A program made the position numbers and the translations under genes. A model generated the notes under the pieces. It saw nothing but the letters and a program-made list of their open reading frames with translations. It was not told the DNA's origin and did no database searches. From contig JABAKD010000024.1 in the NCBI GenBank assembly GCA_012845835.1, forward strand, positions 533,862 to 597,861: a DNA stretch of 64,000 nt, read 5' to 3'. Positions 58,901 to 64,000 of the stretch are shown here, in pieces; position 1 is the first letter of the stretch; the number at the start of each line of letters is the position of its first letter. The stretch is from Undaria pinnatifida. Lineage: Eukaryota; Sar; Phaeophyceae; Laminariales; Alariaceae.

Positions 58901-61900
58901 GCTGACGTGTCGCCACCGTATTATTGTTGTTTATTGCTGTGTGACCCTAAGTGAGACGGCTTCAACCGGCTATGCCATTCGTATGCTCCATTCGTGGCGT
59001 TTTGTTTTGGCATAGTTAGGCGGTTTCGAGATGTTAAAAGTCGGCATAGTTGTAATTCGGCTGAAATGTCTTCTTCCGGTACTTCCCCCACAGCCAATAT
59101 ACAGCTCAAAGACCGATCACGACGACTACGCTATGGAGGTTGATGTGTGCGGCGACCGTGCCGACGCTGGACAGACTAATCAGTGAGATAAGGCACACTA
59201 CCCTGAAACCCATAGTGCTATGGTTGGCAATTGTTTTGGTACAGTTGGGCATTTTTCTAGAGCATGCAGGTGGTGCCCTAGGTAGGCCTGTTTTCTTCCA
59301 GTACCGCCACCCCGCCTACCACTCACTACAACATGGTAACGTTTTTGGCGGCCGCTCCGTTGTCGGACTGGACATCATCGGTCAGGAAACAGTTAAGCTC
59401 AAACCAATGTTCCTCTTTGCTTACCGCCTCAGTCTCTGACTAGTAGTGCAGTGACTTGCCGTCATCTGTAAGACAATGACCGCACTACTCTGGGACCTCG
59501 CACTATCGAGCGGGATGTTGGGGTGCTGTTCAGGACGAGGTCGTGACGAGCGATTTTCGCCGCACACCGCACTAAACTGGAGCCCCGCACCGCACTATTA
59601 ATAGCGCGGAACTCCGACTGCAGCTGGTACCAATACCCATTATACCCATTATCCATTGTTCTCGCTTTTTGTTCGGCATAGAATAGCGATGTTTTCCCGT
59701 GGGTGCACTGAGCTACGGAGGTGCGTTTTTCGTTCCACATTGGCGGTGCATGTGTTACTCATATTAATTGTACGTATGTATCTAACCCAGGAAAAATTCC
59801 CCAGATCACGCAAACCATCCTGCCCCTGACCCGGAAACACAATCTATAAGACCATGCAGATCGTACGATAGATCAGGGAATTGTGTGTCTGGAATACACA
59901 GATCATGAGTACGCATCTTACCTGCCCGTCATCCGACTTGTTCTCGCCCGCCGCCGGCGTTTTTTCTCCGTTCCCCCCTTCCCGTGCTTCCGTACTGATT
60001 GATGGCAGGGGGTGTGGTTTACCGCGGGAGTAAGTACCAGGATATCCTCCAGGGAAAGTACGTCTTCCAAGACTTCCAGACCAGGTGCGTTTTGTGTGTC
60101 GCGTTTCCAAGACAGGGATTTGCCGCGCACCTACGTTATACTACCACAACCCCACCCTAACGGTAGCACTTGTGTTTGGTGTGGCACTGCTCATGTTTGG
60201 TGTGACACTGCTATCAGCTATAGTGGGTGGACCCACACAACCAAATACAACCCGACGCCACCACCCAAGCCAACTCAACCCAACGCAACGCACACCAACC
60301 CCACGCAACCCAACACAACCCAACAGAACCCACGTCACCCCACACCAACCCACGTCAACACAACACAACTCTCAACACAACACAACACAACGCGACGCAA
60401 CACAACACAACCTAACTCTGCTGTCGGTGTTGTTGTCGATGTGAATGTTAGTGTGATGCACTACGTCGACGAAAACGCGGAGGGAGGGACTATGCTCAAT
60501 GTGCCGGACGGCGGCGCTAACCCGCCCCTCGTGGCTTTCGTCGAAGACCTTCAAGTGAGTTGTTTCCTATTTAAGGGTACTCCGATTTTCTTACTTAATG
60601 GTACTCCGAGGTTCTTGTTTTACAGCAGTACTATGACTTTTTATTTATTTCACTCCCGAGCATTCCTGTTGAATCCCCGAGTTCGATTGTACTACGCCTT
60701 GGTTGTGTGAATATTCGCTAACTCTGTGGTGTTCTGACATTATAGGCATTTGTGATACGTTATATTTTGTATCATGATCGTTAACCCCTCCGCTAATGGA
60801 AACCCGCTTTGTTTTTGGGGGATAAATCACTTGGAATTAGTATAGGGACGGGTCAACGCATGTAATCTCGTTGTTTTCCATGTTTGGTTATCGGCTACAC
60901 TGTTTCAGGGCGAGGTGTACGTTCTAGCGTACGACGGCGACATCTACCACCTACCCTGCGGCGACCTCTGTGCGTCGACCTGCCTCGGCGATGGCGCTCC
61001 TCCGGTATACGAAGCAGAGGGATGCTTTGAAGACTACACCAATAACAGGGTTCTTACCCACCAGTCGGAGGCATGCCCGGAGGGACAGGAAGCCATGAGT
61101 CCGGATGTGAGAGCCTTCACCCTCCTAGCACTTACACCCATGGTTTGGGGAAAACTACTTGAAATTTGTGTGGGATACATTTTGGTTTTTTTTGTTTTCG
61201 GGAACGAAGGACCGGAAAAACGCCTAAATTAAACATGAATCTGCACGATAGAGACTTCTTATTCCCACCTGGCGGCTTCATGCCCGGAGAGGCATGAAGT
61301 CAAGTGTCAAGATGGGAGGCTTGGGTTAACCTCTTTCGTAACTGCTCCTATTAATCCGGGTTTTTGGGTGAGATTTTTTTGCTCAACTTTAGTGCAGGTT
61401 AAAACTGCAGCTGGAAAGGGTTTTGATTGCACGTACATTTCATCAGGGGAAAAGTAGTCGGCAATAGTGCTGCATCATTCCTCGCAAGTCGCAAGAGTGC
61501 ATAGTTCTGGAGTCTATACAAGCTATAAGTTGTGGTTGGCTGGTTGGCTTTAATTGTAGCGGGGGTGCAGTTGGAAAAGGGGGACGGGGGTGAGCTCTTG
61601 AAATCAACAGAAAAAACGGTTATTAAACAGACCCCGTACAAGTAGCAGCAAGCAAACACCGACCAGCCCGAACGAGATTATTGTGCTGTAGTTTGGTGTG
61701 TGTGCCTTTGCGTACAACGTAAAATGGATGGTGGTCTAGACTAACTTCACTATGCACGGGCAACCCTGCCTGCTTCATGTTTATTCTGTATTCTGCAAAA
61801 GTTCTGCGTCTCACAGCGGCATTTTGTCCGTTTTTTTTCTCACGCCGACATGCCCTTTCTTTCAGCCCGTATCAACATACCCCTATATCCCATCCTTTCG

Positions 61901-64000
61901 AACGAACATGAGACAGATCTTTTATATAGATCTTCGACTATAGTAGCTAATCTCGACCGTGCATTATAGTGTATTGCCTTGGTGGGACGTTTCTTGCTTG
62001 TGTTAATAGTATCATAGTAGTATTACAGGACCTGGTGTACACAATCGGACAGATCACAATCCAGCATTGTTGCCGCTATAGCAGGTATAATATTGTATTT
62101 ACAGTGTTCTGTGCCCGATACCTGGGTAGTCTATACACATAGCCGCAGGCAAGGCCAACCTTGCACCCTCATCCTCCGCTCTCGCCGACAACTAACTCAT
62201 GCCTCCAAACTGACGTCCCTCGATTCGTTCGGCCCTTCCTTGCTGTTCTCTTTTGTGTTTTTGACGGTGCCGGCGGTGCCGGTGTTGTTCAGATCTGTGC
62301 CTCTTACTGCTACGGAGTAGTGGGCGCAACGCACTTCGGCGTACAGTACTCTAAAGAGTGAGTCGCGTCTTTATGCTTTATGTTATAGTGTAGTGGTCTA
62401 ACTGCAGTCCAGTGCGCTAAGGATCGAGTCAATAGGTACCCGTGATCTTGACCTGCCAACGATGTGTTCAACGATGTGTTCAACGTTTTTTCTTATGTAC
62501 AGGGTGGGTCGTCTGTTGGTCTTGCTGCGGTCCAGCATGCTGAAGACTTATTCGACGTTTCGATATACAATACGACATACTCTGAAAATGGTCTGGGCGT
62601 TCTGTATACGGTGATCGGATAGCTCATGTGACTCCGCAAGCATCTCTACGCACTGTAGATATATAGACTATAGACTAATGTGTGATCAGTGCGGTGAACT
62701 GACACCTCACCTGCCCGAAGTATGCGGCATTTCTAGTGTATAGTCTAGGTGTCAACCGAAAGGCACACTGCTGCTGTTTGTGATGTATGTATGTGTGGTT
62801 TGTAGAGCACAGCAGCCATCCGATACGCCCAGTGTCCCACTTAGTCTATAAACTATCCACCAAAGCCTTTGACCTAAACGTACAACCTAACCTCTTAGCC
62901 TTTGACCTGTAGCCTTTGTAAGGTGCTTCTGCGGTACCGCAGACGTAGCCAGCCTTACCTCCGCCGAAGGAGAGTGCCCATGCTAACCCCAATCCGTAAA
63001 CCTATCACCTCTAACACGTAACCCTAACTATATAACTTGTAGCAGTTCGCAGGAGCTTCGGCGGTACCGCAGACGTGGCCAGCCTCACCTCCGCAGAACG
63101 AGAGTGCTCCATGCAAAACCCGACTCCTAAACCCATCGTCTAACCTATAACCTGAACGTGTAACCTAACCGATACCTTAACCTGAAACCTTTGTCAGGTG
63201 CTTCTGCGGTACCGCAGACGTAGCCAGCCTTACCTCCGCCGAAGGAGAGTGCACCCTGCAGTGTGAGGGCAACCCCGAGCTCACTTGCGGCGGCTACGTG
63301 AGGATGGAGCTGTTCTCCATGTCGGATACTTCGGGGGCTGTCCCCGAGGGGTCGAGTTACCTGGGCTGCTACTCGGACAGCACAGACCGCACAATGGCAT
63401 TGACGCTCACCAGCGACGAAATGACGCCGCAGGTACGCACTCCATTACCGTACACATCGAGTGCGGGGTATACCACACCCCCGGTGATAAACGTGTGGGA
63501 TTCTTACGAAGTTTTCACGCGAGTGAAGTGTGATACACAACCCCGGCTGCTCGTAGTCGGACAGCGCGGATGGCACAATAAACCTTACGCTCGCCAGTGA
63601 CAGATGACATCACAGGTGTGCACTCTATGATACTACCGTGTGCAACGGTATATACCACACCCCCGTTGGTAACGGTCTGTTACAGCTGTGCTCGGACACG
63701 ACGCGCAAGGACAACGCCAACAACGATTTGTGTTGTTACAACACTGCCCACCCATCCCGTTCCGCCCCCCCTCCCACCCACCCCCCCCCCCCGCCGACCG
63801 TTACAGCTGTGCTCGGACACGTGCAAAACGACTGCGAACAACGCTTACTACGGGATGCAGTTCGGCACGCAGTGCTACTGTGGCAGCGCAACCGACGACC
63901 CTACTGCCCTCGGTACCACGAGCTGTACCATGCCCTGTGCGGGCGGCGGGGGCAACTGCGGCGGTCGTTACGCTAACAGCCTGTACCAGTACACTGACCC
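46745..64000 (+). CDS. Secreted HHIP-like beta-propeller protein with C-terminal WSC domains (15 exons, 3' incomplete)
   Basis: Exons: 46745-46993, 51608-51812, 52979-53118, 53821-53919, 54371-54466, 55773-55934, 56767-56941, 57546-57663, 58515-58735, 60009-60084, 60452-60554, 60909-61106, 62293-62357, 63198-63432, 63807 to window end. Phases agree at every junction, giving 778 codons plus two bases. Residues 1-23 are a signal peptide. About 25-155 form a Cys-rich folate-receptor-like module ([12 protein letters not shown]), as at the N-terminus of hedgehog-interacting proteins. About 155-570 match the glucose/sorbosone dehydrogenase/HHIP propeller ([68 protein letters not shown]). About 583-676 are one WSC domain (GCFEDY...CFCG...LTCGG), and a second begins near 690. 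WSC domains bind carbohydrate in other families, so an extracellular, wall- or glycan-associated role is inferred. Whether it is an enzyme is unclear: the usual HxGG region reads HASGW. The start lies in a strong context (GCGCCATGG). Confidence 0.9.
46994..51607 (+). other. Intron 1 (4614 bp)
   Basis: GT-AG intron. It contains three diverged tandem copies of a ~100-110 bp segment around 48822-48935, 49085-49190 and 49350-49455, each with the words CGTGCCCTGT...GTGGAGAT. It also holds a 180 bp TA-flanked MITE (50679-50858) and a run of about 25 T near 50459. No recognisable exon was found inside it. Confidence 0.75.
50679..50858. mobile_element. 180 bp Tc1/mariner-type MITE
   Basis: The ends are inverted repeats of about 27 bp with two mismatches (left CAGTCGGTGGCCCTATATAG, right end ...TAGGGCCACCTACTG), flanked on each side by TA. 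Internal sequence repeats TATAGTGCGGGT. The CAGT start and TA target duplication are characteristic of Tc1/mariner-derived MITEs. It lies within intron 1. Confidence 0.8.
51608..51812 (+). CDS. Exon 2: Cys-rich folate-receptor-like module
   Basis: The acceptor is AATGCAG at 51601-51607. The exon encodes [17 protein letters not shown] and then six further cysteines ([20 protein letters not shown]), the spacing expected of the module before the HHIP propeller. It ends in phase 1 before GTGAGC. Two decayed copies of its 3' edge lie in the following intron, near 52138 and 52391. Confidence 0.88.
52134..52450 (+). pseudogene. Two decayed copies of exon 2 3' edge in intron 2
   Basis: The exon 2 word CGTCGACGACTACTGGTCAT (51779) recurs as CATCGACGACTACTGGTTCT (52139, offset 360) and GCATCGATGACTAATGGTCA (52391). 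Both copies carry the CACTGTCGGTGAGCGGATGG donor region in altered form. The surrounding intron repeats ACGATCTAGAT words many times (51889-52280, 52497-52510). Confidence 0.8.
52694..52890. mobile_element. MITE-like element with AAGGCGGT ends
   Basis: The left end CAGTAGGGAGGGGGGGCAGT leads into AAGGCGGT. The right end reads ...CCGCCTTACCGTGAGACCCC then TACTGCTG. TA flanks both sides. An internal word (CCAAGCAATTTTGACCGCCT) is the inverted counterpart of one in the element near 45870. It lies within intron 2. Confidence 0.6.
52979..53118 (+). CDS. Exon 3: first propeller strands
   Basis: Follows the acceptor ATTTTCAG. The split codon G|TG gives Val, then [14 protein letters not shown] and [19 protein letters not shown], corresponding to the opening strand of the HHIP/sGDH propeller. 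It ends CAG before GTGCGT in phase 0. A copy of its last ~60 bases plus the donor lies exactly 300 bp downstream. Confidence 0.87.
53059..53132 (+). repeat. Exon 3 edge, parent copy of a 300 bp-spaced duplication
   Basis: The bases from GAAATGACACCGGACGG through the donor GTGCGTACTAGT recur at 53359-53432 with scattered substitutions. The offset is exactly 300 bp. Confidence 0.9.
53119..53640 (+). repeat. GGT/GTA-rich simple-sequence tracts in intron 3
   Basis: Degenerate GGT, GTA and GTG triplets fill both sides of the exon 3 duplicate (about 53121-53345 and 53420-53636), consistent with duplication of a triplet-rich intron start. Confidence 0.75.
53347..53418 (+). pseudogene. Duplicate of exon 3 3' edge inside intron 3 (possible alternative exon)
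   Basis: It reads [20 protein letters not shown] and QLLQ in the same phase as exon 3, is bounded by GTAGCAG and GTGCGT, and has no stop over its 72 bases. Substitutions such as the change at PDGKY make it look decayed. The preserved frame and splice dinucleotides mean occasional inclusion cannot be excluded. Confidence 0.6.
53821..53919 (+). CDS. Exon 4: propeller linker before the GLVGF motif
   Basis: 99 bp, phase 0 to 0, between GCAACAG and GTCAGT. It encodes [16 protein letters not shown] and ends FVISKEE, supplying the residues expected between the first propeller strand and GLVGF in the next exon. The exon was chosen because it fits phase, length and the EE-GLVG junction. It is less certain than its neighbours. 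Confidence 0.72.
54371..54466 (+). CDS. Exon 5: propeller blade with [12 protein letters not shown]
   Basis: 96 bp, phase 0 to 0, between CTTCTCCAG and GTGACT. It encodes [20 protein letters not shown] and then [12 protein letters not shown], equivalent to the GLLGLAFHPDF...FYVYYS signature of soluble glucose dehydrogenases and HHIP-like proteins. Confidence 0.9.
54926..55765 (+). repeat. Intron 5 minisatellite (TCGRTGTGTACCTTTC units)
   Basis: Degenerate units of about 16-20 bp containing GTACCTTTC or GCACCTTTC occur in blocks at 54926-55065, 55210-55325, 55437-55510 and 55668-55740. The blocks alternate with decayed copies of the exon 6 start. Confidence 0.75.
55160..55665 (+). pseudogene. 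Three decayed copies of the exon 6 5' edge in intron 5
   Basis: Segments near 55163-55212, 55366-55432 and 55585-55665 resemble the start of exon 6 (GACGAGAAGGCCAGGAACAG and the following GTCGAAGTTCACCTACATGG). The third retains CTAGGAACAGGCT and GGGCAACGCCGCCGATGCC. All contain stops or indels. Confidence 0.82.
55773..55934 (+). CDS. Exon 6: propeller blade
   Basis: 162 bp, phase 0 to 0, between TTTTCTAG and GTGAGC. It encodes [17 protein letters not shown], then [10 protein letters not shown] and [14 protein letters not shown]. The last part aligns with the HxGG region of the family, here HASGW. Decayed copies of its 5' edge lie upstream near 55163, 55366 and 55585. Copies of its 3' edge lie downstream near 56128 and 56290. 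Confidence 0.9.
56128..56336 (+). pseudogene. Two decayed copies of the exon 6 3' edge in intron 6
   Basis: TTTAAGCCATCGGCCAAGGA followed by CTTGAACGTGAGC (to 56158) and GTCGGCTGCAAGCCCTCGGC followed by CAAGCACTTGAACGTGAGC (to 56333) match the end of exon 6 and its GTGAGC donor. Spacing is about 218 and 176 bp. Confidence 0.82.
56767..56941 (+). CDS. Exon 7: propeller blade with LYWSVGDGG; probable GC donor
   Basis: Starts after GTTGCAG and encodes [29 protein letters not shown] and SKYSIPDGN, a strong sGDH/HHIP signature. No in-frame GT donor exists before the TGA at 56953-56955. A GC donor at ACAAG|GCGAGA (intron from 56942) gives phase 1, and the next exon then completes GGT for Gly with the expected sequence. 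Confidence 0.85.
57213..57330 (+). pseudogene. Decayed copy of the exon 7 3' half in intron 7
   Basis: ATCCTTATCGACATGGCACG... and then AAAATCCCCGACGGCAACGC resemble the corresponding part of exon 7. At the position of the parent's GC donor this copy reads CTAGAG|GTCCGA, that is, with GT. Confidence 0.7.
57546..57663 (+). CDS. Exon 8: propeller blade with YGHRNPFR
   Basis: Follows GGGTGCAG. It encodes [17 protein letters not shown], then [18 protein letters not shown], matching the conserved YGLRNPWR...GDVGQ block of the family. It ends GA before GTGAGC in phase 2. Confidence 0.92.
58515..58735 (+). CDS. Exon 9: Cys-rich propeller insertion
   Basis: Follows GCGTACAG. It completes GA|A for Glu and encodes [15 protein letters not shown], where the family has NYGW...EG, then [16 protein letters not shown] and [18 protein letters not shown]. 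It ends in phase 1 before GTGAGA. Three decayed copies of its 3' half follow at intervals of about 220 bp. Confidence 0.88.
58851..59400 (+). pseudogene. Three decayed tandem copies of the exon 9 3' half in intron 9
   Basis: Copies begin near 58851, 59077 and 59299 (parent 58633), a period of about 220 bp. Each covers the region encoding [20 protein letters not shown] and runs to the former donor. Donors GTGAGA persist in the first two (58950, 59183), and the third has GTCAGG. AG precedes each copy (TTACTTTCAG, CCCCCACAG, TCTTCCAG). Indels break the frame of most copies. Confidence 0.88.
60009..60084 (+). CDS. Exon 10: propeller strand GGVVYRG...GKYVFQDF
   Basis: Follows GATGGCAG. Phase 1 to 2. 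It encodes [20 protein letters not shown] and QDFQT, equivalent to the family's GGxVYRG...GxYVFGDF block. The donor is GTGCGT. Confidence 0.9.
60230..60415 (+). repeat. C/A-rich minisatellite in intron 10
   Basis: Degenerate units of the form CAACCCAACGCAACGC and CAACACAACC fill about 185 bp. Almost every base on this strand is A or C. Confidence 0.85.
60452..60554 (+). CDS. Exon 11: penultimate propeller segment
   Basis: Encodes [20 protein letters not shown] and then [12 protein letters not shown], ending before GTGAGT in phase 0. The acceptor chosen (AATGTTAG at 60444-60451) fits the incoming phase but has a weak polypyrimidine tract. A nearby alternative acceptor is possible. Confidence 0.8.
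60909..61106 (+). CDS. Exon 12: end of propeller and start of WSC domain 1
   Basis: Follows TGTTTCAG. It encodes [19 protein letters not shown], closing the propeller, then a Cys-rich linker and the WSC opening [16 protein letters not shown]. It ends MSPD before GTGAGA in phase 0. A decayed copy of the 3' edge sits about 207 bp downstream (61255-61315). Confidence 0.9.
61255..61315 (+). pseudogene. Decayed copy of the exon 12 3' edge in intron 12
   Basis: CACCTGGCGGCTTCATGCCC then GGAGAGGCATGAAG corresponds to exon 12 CACCAGTCGGAGGCATGCCC then GGAGGGACAGGAAG, offset about 207 bp. Confidence 0.75.
62293..62357 (+). CDS. Exon 13: middle of WSC domain 1
   Basis: 65 bp. Encodes [20 protein letters not shown] and KE, the C...C...YFGVQ core of a WSC domain. 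It lies between TTGTTCAG and GTGAGT, and ends in phase 2. The join to exon 14 gives KECFCG, as expected for WSC. Confidence 0.9.
62900..63197 (+). repeat. Tandem copies of the exon 14 start with adjacent intron (3 units counting the exon)
   Basis: AGGTGCTTCTGCGGTACCGC and the next 37 bases occur identically at 62921-62977 and at the real exon start (63196-63252). A more diverged copy begins at 63051. The intervening intron consists of ACCTAACC/CTATAACCT-type words repeated in each unit. Spacings are 130 and 145 bp. Confidence 0.92.
63198..63432 (+). CDS. Exon 14: end of WSC 1 and start of WSC 2
   Basis: Follows TTTGTCAG. It encodes [18 protein letters not shown], then [14 protein letters not shown], ending WSC 1, and [19 protein letters not shown], opening WSC 2. 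It ends CAG before GTACGC in phase 0. Its first 55 bases are repeated exactly at 62923-62977 and imperfectly near 63053. Confidence 0.92.
63540..63735 (+). pseudogene. Decayed copies of the exon 14 3' edge and exon 15 5' edge in intron 14
   Basis: CGGACAGCGCGGATGGCACA at 63559 and the following CTCGCCAGTGACAGATGACA then CAGGTGTGCAC repeat the end of exon 14 and its donor (offset 183). GTTACAGCTGTGCTCGGACA at 63679 repeats the exon 15 acceptor and first codons (offset 121) before diverging. Confidence 0.85.
63807..64000 (+). CDS. Exon 15: WSC domain 2 (runs off the window)
   Basis: Follows GTTACAG and is open to the window edge. It encodes [20 protein letters not shown], then [19 protein letters not shown] and [13 protein letters not shown], the complete C-terminal half of a canonical WSC domain. 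Further exons probably lie beyond 64000. Confidence 0.92.
   Translation, partial: MCSDTCKTTANNAYYGMQFGTQCYCGSATDDPTALGTTSCTMPCAGGGGNCGGRYANSLYQYTD

Noticed and set aside
1-64000. CRISPR arrays, operons or bacterial promoters
   Set aside because: The repeats are contiguous minisatellites without unique spacers of constant length, and gene structure is intron-rich and eukaryotic.

Overview
The window is nuclear DNA from a repeat-rich eukaryote with long GT-AG introns. The best-supported gene is a secreted protein joining an HHIP/soluble-quinoprotein-dehydrogenase-type beta-propeller to WSC domains. That architecture, the TTAGGG-type telomeric repeats, degenerate Ty1/Copia and hAT elements and dense microsatellites suggest a stramenopile alga, most plausibly a brown alga. 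This assignment is inference. No prokaryotic-style operons, rRNA genes or convincing tRNAs were seen.

Layout. 1-5430: pyrimidine-biased sequence without a recognisable gene. 5437-6330: minisatellite built on CCATGG/CCRTGG words. 6410-6793: foldback element. 7200-11062: a 3.86 kb segment bounded on the left by CCCTAA repeats and on the right by TTAGGG repeats, the polarity of the two ends of a linear chromosome. 13975-14265: CATGTATGAC array. 14535-15037: (CATCAC)n tract running into a Ty1/Copia element on the minus strand (15038-21181) with two LTRs and a gag-pol broken by stops, frameshifts and lost catalytic residues. 21182-22125: 120-130 bp satellite with poly-C tracts, then a repeat found again inverted at 42545-43095. 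22868-23080: (TTG)n. 24710-26971: a well-delimited hAT element with 18 bp TIRs, 8 bp target duplication and transposase C-terminal remnant. 28691-29600: second Copia gag fragment. 29695-32905: second, larger CCATGG minisatellite. 32906-46744: mostly unassigned sequence with short tandem duplications, MITE-like elements and one plausible unknown ORF (36976-37542, minus).

46745-64000 (+) holds the 5' 15 exons (at least 778 codons) of the propeller/WSC gene, running off the right edge. The exon model is internally checked: reading phase matches at all 14 introns and the conceptual protein follows the expected domain order (signal peptide, folate-receptor-like Cys module, propeller, WSC1, start of WSC2).

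The most unusual observation is inside this gene. At least eight of the fifteen exons are accompanied, in the adjacent intron, by one to three decayed tandem copies of the exon edge together with its splice site (17 copies in all, usually 120-360 bp apart). Local tandem duplication of 80-300 bp segments is common elsewhere in the window too, so the introns look as if they have grown by repeated exon-intron junction duplication.
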